Shown: in pieces, positions 35,571 through 43,478 of the stretch
Layout of the letters: each line of letters opens with the position of its first letter
Numbering within the stretch: the stretch's first letter is position 1
Assembly (NCBI RefSeq): GCF_000729995.1
Contig: NZ_JNFG01000207.1
Span: forward strand, 1 to 53,536
DNA length: 53,536 bases
Direction: 5' to 3'
From: Caballeronia sordidicola
GTDB taxonomy: Bacteria; Pseudomonadota; Gammaproteobacteria; Burkholderiales; Burkholderiaceae
The notes under the pieces: generated by a model
Told to the model about the DNA's origin: nothing
What the model saw: only the letters and a program-made list of their open reading frames with translations
Database searches by the model: none
Program-made: the position numbers and the translations under genes

Positions 35571-36092
35571 TCACCAGAATCTGACTCGAAGTTGAAACCC
35601 TATCGTGAAGGGTAAGTCGCTAGACGGGATCGGCGGAATCAGGATGATGTTTGCGCCAATACGACCGTACTCCGCCATGATGAGCGGCGCGAGGACTGGG
35701 CCCACTTTGTGATCATGGCCGAAACCCCATTTGCCATAGTCGTATCCCGATATCAAGCCGCCCATTGCGGCCAGCCGGATGTAACCCCAATGTGCGAATT
35801 CCGGCGCCCAGACGCCGCCGCCATAAAACGAAGGCGCTGTCAGCGAGTTTCTGAAGTAGCCGCCGGCCAGCGCCCATTGCGGCGCAATCCAGCATTCAAC
35901 GCCAATACCTGGATTGAATTGATCAAAGTGTTTTTTGGGATGGACGTGATATGAACCGATCATCGCGTCCGCCCATAAGCCATCACTGCAAACCTCGGCC
36001 GCCGAGACATTCGATATCGCACCTAATGCCATCAAAGCCGCCAGCATTAGCGAAACACGGATTTTTTTTGAGACAGTTGCTGACGTTTTCAT
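35571..36092 (-). CDS. Exported protein, outer-membrane beta-barrel-like
   Basis: This 173-residue protein has a signal peptide (VSLMLAALMALGAISNVSA). The rest alternates Gly/aromatic and hydrophobic residues as in small beta barrels (MIGSYHVHPKKHFDQFNPGIGVECWIAPQWALAGGYFRNSLTAPSFYGGGVWAP) and ends in aromatic-Phe/Trp (LRVRFW), the usual outer-membrane sorting end. HFDQFNPGIGVE resembles small outer-membrane proteins of phage or plasmid regions. PagL- or PagP-like enzymes are a possibility but no catalytic residues were identified. Confidence 0.7.
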   Translation of the reverse strand: MKTSATVSKKIRVSLMLAALMALGAISNVSAAEVCSDGLWADAMIGSYHVHPKKHFDQFNPGIGVECWIAPQWALAGGYFRNSLTAPSFYGGGVWAPEFAHWGYIRLAAMGGLISGYDYGKWGFGHDHKVGPVLAPLIMAEYGRIGANIILIPPIPSSDLPFTIGFQLRVRFW

Positions 36093-36428
36093 TCGGCTCA
36101 AACCTGTGCGTTCTGCCGTCGCGGTCTCGCCGACCACGCCTTTTTATATAAAGTTCGAGCGGAACTTTACATGAATGCCATGGGCATTTGTGTGAAATTG
36201 GGGAACGAGTGTTAGGAATTAAAATTGTGCGCGGATGTGATATTTGGCCGAAGTCTTCCGGCTTTTTGAATACTTGGTGGCTGGACAGTATTCGTTTGGC
36301 GATTTGTAATTCGTTGCTCCAGATAGCTCGCGGAGTGTTGGCAGATGGGATACGCAAGCGCGTAGTTTCCATTTAGCGATCCGCGTCGCGCCGAGCTGGG
36401 CGCGGCAGCTTTCCATCGGTGGCCGGAA

Positions 36429-36444
36429 CTTGATGCGCATAAAG
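36429..36444. repeat. parS-like site, one mismatch
   Basis: CTTGATGCGCATAAAG differs from CTTTATGCGCATAAAG at one position. It is the outlying member of the parS-like set (others at 44552, 45329 and 45848), about 8 kb from parB. Confidence 0.6.
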
Positions 36445-36667
36445 TTTTTCGGCTGCGCATCGAGGAGGGAGAGCAAGTAGGCGAATGGGGTTAGAAACGC
36501 TACCACGGAAAATTCAGCATTCCAACGCGATTGGTACAAGAACGTGGATAAGCCATCGAAACCTGCCCGGGCAACCTTAAGCCGATGAAGGATTCAGCAA
36601 CCCGTTTGTCGATAACCGGTCAGTCCCGGCACATGCAATGGTTATCGTGTCGAAGTAAACGTAAAAA

Positions 36668-36693
36668 GCCGTTCCAAATCGCTTTGGAACGGC
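36668..36693 (-). terminator. Intrinsic terminator of the CsbD gene
   Basis: An 11-bp perfect stem (GCCGTTCCAAA / TTTGGAACGGC, TCGC loop) is followed on the minus strand by TTTTTAC. It lies about 90 bases past the CsbD stop. Confidence 0.82.
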
Positions 36694-36780
36694 CGAACAC
36701 TTTGCAAGGCAATTGCTAGTGCAGCGAGTGGCAGCGGCGGGTGGTCAGCTACCGCTACCGCAGCGCCTCGGCGTCATCGA

Positions 36781-36966
36781 TCAAGGTTTTTTGAGCGCGT
36801 CCTTTACATCTTCGCGCGCATCGCCGACACCTTTTTGCACCTTACCAGCTGCCTGTTGCATATCGCCCTTTACTTCCTGGCTCTTATCGCCGGTTACCTT
36901 GCCAACCACCTCGTTGACTTTGCCCTTGGCCTGATTTACCACACCGTCTTTCTGATCCTTGTTCAT
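36781..36966 (-). CDS. CsbD-family stress protein
   Basis: This 61-residue, charged, helical protein (MNKDQKDGVVNQAKGKVNEVVGKVTGDKSQEVKGDMQQAAGKVQKGVGDAREDVKDALKKP) has the repeated AKGKVxEVxGKVTGD pattern of CsbD. CsbD proteins accumulate in general stress and their action is unknown. AAGGAG precedes the ATG. It is ended by the hairpin at 36668-36693. Confidence 0.95.
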   Translation of the reverse strand: MNKDQKDGVVNQAKGKVNEVVGKVTGDKSQEVKGDMQQAAGKVQKGVGDAREDVKDALKKP

Positions 36967-37170
36967 CTTGATCTCCTTTCGTATCGATGCGCGAAATCCC
37001 GGTCTTCTGGGATTCGCGGCGTCATGTCAGGGAAAGCGCCCTGATCGTGTAATCAGGATGGCGATTTCGAACGCCGCAGAACAGCCGCACACGTCTGATT
37101 CCCACGTAGGCGGAATCGCACATACGCGGCGAGCGCTCAGCGCGACGCTAGAGGGACATTGCGATAAGTA

Positions 37171-37186
37171 CTGTATGTTTGTACAG
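37171..37186. promoter_or_regulatory. LexA-box-like operator
   Basis: CTGTATGTTTGTACAG fits the CTGT-N8-ACAG LexA consensus used in beta- and gammaproteobacteria. The palindrome extends one step further (GTACTGTA at 37168-37175 and TACAGTAC at 37182-37189). It lies 40 bases ahead of the start at 37227, where a repressor would block transcription. LexA binding is inferred. Confidence 0.6.
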
Positions 37187-37226
37187 TACACATCTTGGCG
37201 CAATGGCATGAGTGGAGGAGAAGACA

Positions 37227-37586
37227 ATGGACTTCGACGAAGATCGTATGGATAGCCCCGAATTCGCACGCACAGTGCGCGACCTTGAGCGGATTACGCG
37301 CGATATAGCCGCGCGCTACATCGTGCAAGGTGTGCCTTTGACTTGGCGATTGTTGCTCGCCATTGAGGCGGAAGCGCTCGCGGATCTCGGTTTTGCAGGC
37401 CGACACGAGTCAGCACTCCGCGCATTGTTTGAGCGCCCGGACGACATGGCCTTTCCTGAAACCGATGATCTCGTCGATTTCGGAGCGTCGAATGCATTAC
37501 CGCCGGTGTTTGTGTTTGCCGTCGATGCCTACGATTGCGCAGCTCGTGCTGGACGTCCTGAACTGGCAGTACCCGTGGCGCATTGA
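37227..37586 (+). CDS. Hypothetical protein (119 aa), probably LexA-controlled
   Basis: GGAGGAG at 37214-37220 selects the ATG at 37227. The protein is acidic (MDFDEDRMDSPEFARTVRDLERITRDIAARYIVQGVPLTWRLLLAIEAEALADLGFAGRHESALRALFERPDD) and mostly helical at first, then has a segment ending VFVFAVDAYDCAARAG. No signal peptide, metal motif or known domain is seen. The LexA-like box just upstream suggests induction on DNA damage. It sits between CsbD and the recombinase-like gene at the edge of the replicon core. Not recognised. Confidence 0.68.
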   Translation: MDFDEDRMDSPEFARTVRDLERITRDIAARYIVQGVPLTWRLLLAIEAEALADLGFAGRHESALRALFERPDDMAFPETDDLVDFGASNALPPVFVFAVDAYDCAARAGRPELAVPVAH

Positions 37587-38022
37587 AATCTGAACTCGCG
37601 ATCGTGCGAATTGCGCTCATTTTCGACCGTAGCCGCCGGGAAGCCGGCGGCCGTTACTCTTCCAAACGCGATTCGTGCTTGTAGCCCGACTCGAGCATGC
37701 TAGGGTCGCATCGCCCGCCGTGCGCTGGGCAGACCGCAATCGCCCGACGCCGTTTCTCCCATTGCTGGCGCCGTTCAACACGCCGTCATCCAAGACCTTA
37801 CCCACGAGCGCCTGACACTGTCGCTTTCAGCTTACGGGCAGCTCTAGGCAGCACTGGGATAAGAACTAACCTCACAATCTCGTTGAAATCACATGTCTTG
37901 CAACGCCCTCCAATAATCGAGCTATTCAAATACACGAAAAAGCTGTGGAAACGGACGTCGCCGTCAGCTTTCGCGTAACCTGTTGTGTGCACGTGCTTTA
38001 CAACTAACGGATTATCCAGCCA
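37587..38022. other. Gene-free region with a GC hairpin
   Basis: A short stem (GCCGCCGG 37632-37639, CCGGCGGC 37644-37651) follows the 119-residue gene and may act as its terminator. The remaining 370 bases before the recombinase-like gene show no coding region. Confidence 0.5.
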
Positions 38023-39042
38023 ATGACCGCTCCCGCGAAAACGCACGAAATTTTCGATCACGAGCGCGCCAATTGGTACGCCGATCCGCGTAGCGCGTTC
38101 GATTCCTGGATGGCGCATCAAGCGTTCAAAGCGTCGTCCGCAGACGTCTACCGAGCGCAATGGGGACTCTTTCTGGAATGGCTGACCTCTAAACGAATCG
38201 ATCTTCGAACGGTTGATCGACTTGCGATCGAACAGTTCGTCACGCAATTAGAGATTCGAAAACCACAGCGCGTTCGCTATCTGCGCCTTATCGAACGGGT
38301 GCTTGACCATGTGCGCGAGATCGAGATGGCATCGACGAACCCAGCTCGTTTCATCGCCCAGGATGGCGAGGCTCCATGGCGAGATGCACGCGAAAACGAA
38401 CCAACAGGATTTCTCGCCCACGGTGAACGGGCGGCCTTGATCAGCTATCTTTTCTCTCCAATCGGCGATCTGCCGGCCGGGCAGCGTTGGAGAGAGCGAC
38501 GCGATCGTGCACTAGTCGGCGCATTCCTGGGCGGCGGGGTGAAAACGGGTGAAGCAGCGGCGCTGACCGTTAGTAACTATTCGTGGAATCAGCCGTGGCT
38601 CGCTGTCGAGGCTACAAACCCCGCATTGAATCGGGAAACCCGGCTCGCACCCTTCGCAATCGCGTTGCTCGATCATTGGATCAGCGAGCGCAAAACAGCG
38701 CGATTACTCGGCAACCTGCTGTTCCCATCCGCGCCATCGGGGCGCCCAATGCACAAGGCCACCATGCTGCGCGCGATCGATGCCGTGATCGAATCCGCCG
38801 GCATTGCCGGTTCGCGAACGGCACGCGCCAGTCCACAAACTTTGCGCAATACCTTCGCCGCCGATTTGTTTGAAAGTGGCACTGCGGCCGAACGCGTCGG
38901 GCAATGGTTAGGTTTCCAGCAACAAATCTCGGCGCATCGGCTTCATCGAGCATGGCAAAACTGGATAGGTGAGGAAATACGGGAGCGGGATCTGGCCGAG
39001 GCGCAAATAAGCGGTGCCGAGGAAAGCCACCGATTCGAATAG
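38023..39042 (+). CDS. Tyrosine-recombinase-fold protein lacking most catalytic residues
   Basis: This 339-residue protein has the two-domain build of the XerC/D family. An N-terminal SAM-like DNA-binding domain covers about 25-115 (DSWMAHQAFKASSADVYRAQWGLFLEWL). The C-terminal domain begins RERRDRALVGAFLGGG. The catalytic set is mostly lost. The first Arg is Lys (GGGVKTGEAAALT), and no Lys is seen in the beta-hairpin (NRETRLAP). The box II His is Gln but its Arg is kept (SPQTLRNTFAADLF). LGH is LGF, and the nucleophile Tyr is replaced (QQISAHRLHRAW). It cannot cleave DNA in the usual way and is probably a DNA-binding protein of the replicon. An iteron-like repeat lies in its last codons. It converges with the KfrA-like gene. 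Confidence 0.85.
   Translation: MTAPAKTHEIFDHERANWYADPRSAFDSWMAHQAFKASSADVYRAQWGLFLEWLTSKRIDLRTVDRLAIEQFVTQLEIRKPQRVRYLRLIERVLDHVREIEMASTNPARFIAQDGEAPWRDARENEPTGFLAHGERAALISYLFSPIGDLPAGQRWRERRDRALVGAFLGGGVKTGEAAALTVSNYSWNQPWLAVEATNPALNRETRLAPFAIALLDHWISERKTARLLGNLLFPSAPSGRPMHKATMLRAIDAVIESAGIAGSRTARASPQTLRNTFAADLFESGTAAERVGQWLGFQQQISAHRLHRAWQNWIGEEIRERDLAEAQISGAEESHRFE
38965..38986 (+). repeat. Iteron-like repeat inside the recombinase-like gene
   Basis: ATAGGTGAGGAAATACGGGA followed by GC matches the origin iterons (compare 40761-40782). It is translated as part of NWIGEEIRER. Confidence 0.72.
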
Positions 39043-39048
39043 CGCTCG

Positions 39049-39070
39049 GCTCCCGAAAAGTCTCACCTCT
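39049..39070 (-). repeat. Iteron-like repeat at the recombinase/KfrA junction
   Basis: On the minus strand it reads AGAGGTGAGACTTTTCGGGA followed by GC. It overlaps the stop of the KfrA-like gene (39063) and lies 6 bases after the recombinase-like stop, on the opposite strand to the copy at 38965-38986. Confidence 0.75.
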
Positions 39071-40277
39071 CGGCCTGTTCACTCGTGTCAGCCACCTCAG
39101 GGGAATGAAATCGGGCTACGGCGAGCAGCCGTGAAGACGCAGTCCCTGATGACCGATCGCAATCGGGGCAGGACAACTCGAACTCATCATCGTGCTGCGC
39201 AAGTTCAGGCTCGCCGGTGACGCACGTGGGACAGCTGGCCGGCACAGCGACAAAACCATCGATGTCTGTTCCCAACGTCTGCATTTCCTGCTCGGATAGC
39301 CGTCCGTCCTCGACCATCGTGCAGATTAGCCGCGCGACGGCTTCGCTCATTCCGCTCTGTCCGAGCAACGCGTCACGTTCAAAGGCCAGTGCGTCGATCT
39401 CGTCCGATTGCTCGCGAATTCGCAGTTCCAGCCGATCCGTGCGTGCCTTGGCGATGCTAAGTTGTTGAATAAAATCGAATTCCTTCTGGCTTGCCTGACG
39501 CACGCCAGCCTGGTAGGTTGCCGCCATGCCACGCAAAGAATCAAGTTCCACGAGCATTGGCTTCACGCGTCGTTCGGCCTCGCTGATTGCATCCTTGATC
39601 TGCTGTGCGTAATGCTCGGTGTTGTGTCGTAGTTCGCCATTCAACACATCTACGCGATCGCGCAGCGCGGCGTTAGCCGTTTGCTCTGTTTCGAGCCGTT
39701 GAGTCAGCGCGGCATGTTCCCGCTCCAACCGCTGAATCGATGCCTGCGAGCTGCTCTGCGCGTCCAGTTCGCGTCCGCGCAGCGATCCTAATTCGATCTC
39801 CAGTGCGGAATTGCGCGCTAACGCGGAATCCGCGCGTGCTTCGCTGCGGCGAAGCGCCTCGTCGACGGTCGCATAGCGTACTTCTGCATCGCGAAGCCGG
39901 CTTAACGCAGCATCGACGTCATCTTTTGCAGCGTGGCGCTCGTCTTCGAGCGATCGAATCGCAAATTCCTGCGCTTCAAGGAAAAGCTGCCCGAGCAATT
40001 CACCGGCTCGCTCCTGCAGTCCCTCCGGAATCGCTCCACTGTCGATACGAACGCGCGACGCGGATCTGATCCGGGCCCAAAATGTGTCGATATCTTTAGG
40101 GATATCGCTTGCACTTCCCGTTTGCGTGAGATCCCTGACCGTGGCCATTGAAGGGCGAATGCCAAAATCGAAGAAAAGCCGCTTGCACGCGTGCTGCGAC
40201 AGATCCTGTCGGCGCGCACCGTTGGTCCGCATCGTCGCGAGTTCAGCCCGCAGCGCAAGACGTTCTGCGTCGTTCAT
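39063..40277 (-). CDS. KfrA-like coiled-coil DNA-binding protein with C-terminal zinc ribbon
   Basis: This 404-residue protein resembles plasmid KfrA. The first 115 residues form a DNA-binding domain (RQDLSQHACKRLFFDFGIRPSMATVRDLTQTGSASDIPKDIDTFW). A long coiled coil (about 125-305, from LEDERHAAKDDVDAALSRLRDAEVRYATVDEALRRSEARAD onward) follows. The C-terminal 70 residues carry a CPTC...CPDC zinc-ribbon-like motif and are not typical of KfrA. KfrA is an autorepressor that aids plasmid stability. GGAG before the ATG at 40275-40277 supports the start. The upstream region is AT-rich with small inverted repeats (GTATAATAATAC near 40304), suitable for autoregulation. Confidence 0.85.
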   Translation of the reverse strand: MNDAERLALRAELATMRTNGARRQDLSQHACKRLFFDFGIRPSMATVRDLTQTGSASDIPKDIDTFWARIRSASRVRIDSGAIPEGLQERAGELLGQLFLEAQEFAIRSLEDERHAAKDDVDAALSRLRDAEVRYATVDEALRRSEARADSALARNSALEIELGSLRGRELDAQSSSQASIQRLEREHAALTQRLETEQTANAALRDRVDVLNGELRHNTEHYAQQIKDAISEAERRVKPMLVELDSLRGMAATYQAGVRQASQKEFDFIQQLSIAKARTDRLELRIREQSDEIDALAFERDALLGQSGMSEAVARLICTMVEDGRLSEQEMQTLGTDIDGFVAVPASCPTCVTGEPELAQHDDEFELSCPDCDRSSGTASSRLLAVARFHSPEVADTSEQAER

Positions 40278-40639
40278 ACGAAGCTCCAAGTCAATTTCGT
40301 TCGTATAATAATACTTTACGTATCAAACGCTACATATTTAGGGTGGACGAACCGGCGAGTGCTTGTCGCTACACTCTTTCTGTCCAAATGGCCTATATCA
40401 CCCAGTCAATGCAGTGGCATCCGTGAAACATGTCGAGGTTAATCCGTCAAGCCGTTGATTACTAGCATCTTTTTCCAACGTGAGCATTTCTGCAGATGTT
40501 CCACGGAGTTTTTGTTTCACGGTTCTCTTTCTTGGATCTCTCCGCTGCTTGAGAGTATTAGAAGTAAACACCTTTGAAACCTAGTTAAAGACGTTAACGC
40601 CACGACAAAGCCTTACCAGATAAGGCTTTCCGGGCAGCT

Positions 40640-41912
40640 CGGTGAGGGTCTGCGGGATAGAAGGTGAGACAACACGGGGGCCATCGGTGTATAGGTTCGG
40701 GGACTAGCGTGAGGAGTCACGGGAGCAAGCGTGAGCGAGTTCGGGAGACGGGTGTTTGGGGAAGGTGAGGAAATACAGGGGCCGTCCCGGCTATCGTCCA
40801 TATGCAGGGGGATAGCGCACTCCGACATGCCAATCTCTGCAGTGAGCGTTTGCAGGATAAAGGAAATGAGAAAATTCCAACGAAAAATAGGTAATTATTA
40901 CCTATAGGTGAGGCTTTGCAGGGGGCAAACCGATTTCAGGGTGAGACTATGCGGGCGTGGACAGCTCGGAGGGCCCAGTTTGCGGGACGTATAAACCGCA
41001 ACGGTGAGGGAATACAGGAGAGCTTCGCTGCGGTATTGGAACCCGGCCACTTCGACAATCCTGCTGATTTTAAGGGGTATTTCTCTGAAGCCAGGATAGA
41101 GGTGAGGGTTTTCGGGAGACGATTGTGGTCCGTCGAGGATCGCACCGACAGCTTTGGCTCTGTTCAAAGGTGAGGCTTTTCGGGACCGCATGATCTCGAT
41201 CTATGCCGCGAAAATCCGGTTCGGCGGTTACCCGACCGGTCAATATCACATTAAGTACATGATTTATAAAGACTTCGTATGGATTGGCTGAGCCCATATT
41301 GCCGCAAAGGTGAGTATTTTCGGGAGTGATGGTCTGCAGTTTGATGCTACCTTCCTAGCCTGAAAAAGAGGCAAAGGTGAGCTTTTGCGGGACTGAGTTT
41401 GGTTGAATTCGGGTACTGAAAGGGCTGCTTCGGTGCTGAATTCTAGAAAATCTTCGGTTTGTGACTCTAAAGGTGAGTGTTTGCAGGGGCGGATGAGGAG
41501 CGTGTATCGATACTGCGAACCGTGGAGAAGTCCAAAGGTGAGGTTATGCGGGACCTCGTATCCGGGGTCCGAAAGGCTGTTTCGAGTCCTCGACGCGGCT
41601 GAATAGGGCTCTCCGGCGAGTCAAAGGTGAGCTTTTGCGGGAGTAATTGCGCGGCAATCGGCGTGTATCGGGGGTTAAAGCTTTGAAAACTCGACGATTC
41701 CAGCAATTTCTCGGCGCTTTCGTGGGTTTTTGCCTTCCCTGGTAGATTTCGTAAAAACCACAGGTGCACGTAAAAAAATTTCAGGTGAGAAGATACGGGA
41801 CCACGTTTGAGGTGGTTTGATTTGATTCCGCAAGCGCCCAATCCGTTTACCCGCATGGCGCGGGGCATAAATGAGATGAGGCGTGACGGTGAAGGTGAGA
41901 GTATTCAGGAGC
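40640..41912 (+). repeat. Array of 17 direct iterons
   Basis: The consensus is AAAGGTGAGNNTTTNCGGGA, usually followed by C or GC. Copies are at 40640-40660, 40661-40679, 40706-40726, 40727-40749, 40761-40782, 40904-40926, 40937-40957, 41000-41023, 41099-41120, 41165-41187, 41305-41327, 41372-41394, 41468-41490, 41533-41555, 41622-41644, 41781-41802 and 41891-41912. All are in the same orientation. The first five are more degenerate (for example GCGTGAGGAGTCACGGGAG) and crowded. Later ones are spaced 60-140 bases apart, which is wider than typical iteron arrays. They are the probable RepA binding sites. Confidence 0.88.
40887..40905. promoter_or_regulatory. AT-rich palindrome in the origin
   Basis: ATAGGTAAT, T, ATTACCTAT forms perfect 9-bp arms around one base. 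It abuts the iteron at 40904 and shares the ATAGGT start. It could be an inverted half-iteron site for RepA dimers or an easily opened sequence. Confidence 0.5.
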
Positions 41913-41951
41913 GCACCTCAGTGAGTTTTGCGTGTGACATCTCCTTCACCG

Positions 41952-41976
41952 CTACAGGGTGAGTGCGCACCTGTAG
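41952..41976. promoter_or_regulatory. Inverted repeat ahead of repA
   Basis: CTACAGG (41952-41958) and CCTGTAG (41970-41976) bracket GTGAGTGCGCA, about 50 bases before the repA ATG. It is a likely operator for RepA autoregulation, as found ahead of iteron-plasmid rep genes. Binding is inferred. Confidence 0.5.
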
Positions 41977-42026
41977 ACGAGCTTCACCGTCATGAGTATG
42001 CTTTCCCAAAATCTCCTGACTCCAGC

Positions 42027-43376
42027 ATGGCAACCAAACGCGCGAAGAAGACCGATATAGTGAGTCCGAGTTCGGCTGAGCTACGAAAAGCCGTCGAAGC
42101 TATCGCTATCCAGCCAAAAAGCGGCAAGATCACGCTTTTGACTCGCAAGTTATTCAACGTGCTGCTGGCTGTCGCTCAGCAGGCGGATGAATCCGGGGAC
42201 ACTTATCGCGCGCTTTTATCGGACATTGTCGCGAATGCGGCGTTCGATTCCAACGATACCGCTTTGGTGAAAGAGCATTTGCGCCGCATGGTGTCGGTGC
42301 AGGTTGAGTGGAGCACAGGCACGTCGAGTCTGAAGCCTGGGCGCAAGTGGGGCATATCGACGTTGATCGCCGACGCCGAAATTCTCGAAGACCCTGCCAC
42401 ACGCCGGGTGTGGGTAGAGTTTTCCTTTGCCCCGAAGATCAAGAAAAAGCTGCTCGATCCAGTGCAATACGCGCGCTTGAGTTTGCAATTTCAAAGTCAA
42501 CTCCGCAGCAGCGCTGGCCTCGCGCTGTATGAAATCTGCGTCCGCTATTTGACGAATCCGAGTCATCTCACCATGCGCGAGACTTGGGAATGGTGGCGGC
42601 CGATTCTCTCAGGAACGCCTGATACCGAAGCGGGCGATGAAGCCAAGCGCGAGTACAAATATTTCAAGCGCGACTATCTTCGGCCCGCAATAGCGGAAGT
42701 CAATGCCGTTACCAACATCTTTGTCGAGTTGATCGAGCACCGGGAAGGCCGGCGGGTTGCTGAAATTCAGTTCCGCGTGACCGAGCGCAAGCAACCCATG
42801 CTCGCACTCGACGAACATCCGAACGTGTTCGACAGTACGTTAGTCGATCGCATGGTGAAAATCGGGATTCCGCTGAAAGATGCGCAAACGCTTTACGCGG
42901 ACAGCGAGGAAAACCGGATTCGTTCGGCGTTGCAAATGACCGAGCAGAGAATGCGGAGCACGTCGCTGCCCCCGGTCCGAAGTGCGGCGGCGCTTTTCAA
43001 GGATGCGTTGAAGAAGGGTTATGCGCCCCAGGTCGAAGCATTGCCGGCAGTAGCGGCTCCAGCGAAAACCAACGGAGCGCCAGCGGACGACCTGAAGGCG
43101 CGTTTGCTGAGCGAATATTCCGTGTTTCGCCGGAAGGAAGCGCGCTCGTTATACGAGGAACAAGGTGAGTCTGAACGGGAACTGGCCCGTCAAACCTTTG
43201 AGGAAGATGTGTTGCCGGAGCTTGGTACCCACATGCGTGACGATTGGCGCAAGCGGGGGCTCGATTCCAAAATGGGAGAAACCTCGTTTTTTGACTGGCT
43301 TGCACGTAAGACATGGGGCGAGCCGACCGACGGCGACCTGCTGGCATTCACGTTGAATCAAAGCCGCACCACGTAA
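42027..43376 (+). CDS. repA: Rep_3-family replication initiator
   Basis: This 449-residue protein has the winged-helix N-terminus of Rep_3/RepA-like initiators (KITLLTRKLFNVLLAVAQQADE ... YRALLSDIVANAAFDSNDTALVKEHLRRMVSVQVEW) and the middle SSAGLALYEICVRYLTNPSHLTMRETWEWWRPIL ... EYKYFKRDYLRPAIAEVNAVTNIFVELIEHREGRRV, typical of secondary replicons in Burkholderia. The C-terminal 150 residues are less conserved. The ATG at 42027 begins at a Lys-rich run (MATKRAKKT). There is no good ribosome-binding site, and GTG and TTG starts further up are possible. It lies directly downstream of the iteron array, which it probably binds, and converges with parB. Confidence 0.93.
   Translation: MATKRAKKTDIVSPSSAELRKAVEAIAIQPKSGKITLLTRKLFNVLLAVAQQADESGDTYRALLSDIVANAAFDSNDTALVKEHLRRMVSVQVEWSTGTSSLKPGRKWGISTLIADAEILEDPATRRVWVEFSFAPKIKKKLLDPVQYARLSLQFQSQLRSSAGLALYEICVRYLTNPSHLTMRETWEWWRPILSGTPDTEAGDEAKREYKYFKRDYLRPAIAEVNAVTNIFVELIEHREGRRVAEIQFRVTERKQPMLALDEHPNVFDSTLVDRMVKIGIPLKDAQTLYADSEENRIRSALQMTEQRMRSTSLPPVRSAAALFKDALKKGYAPQVEALPAVAAPAKTNGAPADDLKARLLSEYSVFRRKEARSLYEEQGESERELARQTFEEDVLPELGTHMRDDWRKRGLDSKMGETSFFDWLARKTWGEPTDGDLLAFTLNQSRTT
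43159..43180 (+). repeat. Iteron-like repeat inside repA
   Basis: CAAGGTGAGTCTGAACGGGA matches both half motifs at the correct spacing (AAGGTGAG, six bases, CGGGA). It encodes part of EEQGESERE, so it could be chance or a coding-region site for RepA. Confidence 0.5.
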
Positions 43377-43478
43377 GAACCGCGTAGAGGGACGGTTGCT
43401 GAGTTCGCGTTTGTGTCTCCTGTGCGCGTCTCCCTTGTCCCTCTATTCGTTTTCTCGTGTGTCGTTAGCTCGGTTGCA

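Larger units (their letters stand above)
36093..36780. other. Gene-free region with a parS-like site and a terminator
   Basis: No convincing gene is seen in 688 bases. A parS-like site with one mismatch lies at 36429-36444. The terminator of the CsbD gene is at 36668-36693. A near-match to the DnaA box (TTATCCACG on the minus strand) lies at 36543-36551. Confidence 0.55.
40278..42026. other. Replication origin region (oriV) with iteron array
   Basis: About 1.75 kb holds no gene. It carries an AT-rich part upstream of the KfrA-like gene, 17 direct iterons, a 19-bp AT-rich palindrome (40887-40905) and an inverted repeat ahead of repA (41952-41976). The location between the partition/initiator genes and a KfrA-like gene, and the iterons all in one orientation, fit an iteron-controlled origin. 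The unwinding site is not certain. The clearest AT-rich candidates are 40300-40345 and about 40860-40905. Confidence 0.8.

Noticed and set aside
40505..40525. Possible chromosomal-type parS (GTTTCACGTGAAAC class)
   Set aside because: Only a half-site (GTTTCACGG) is present, with no symmetry.
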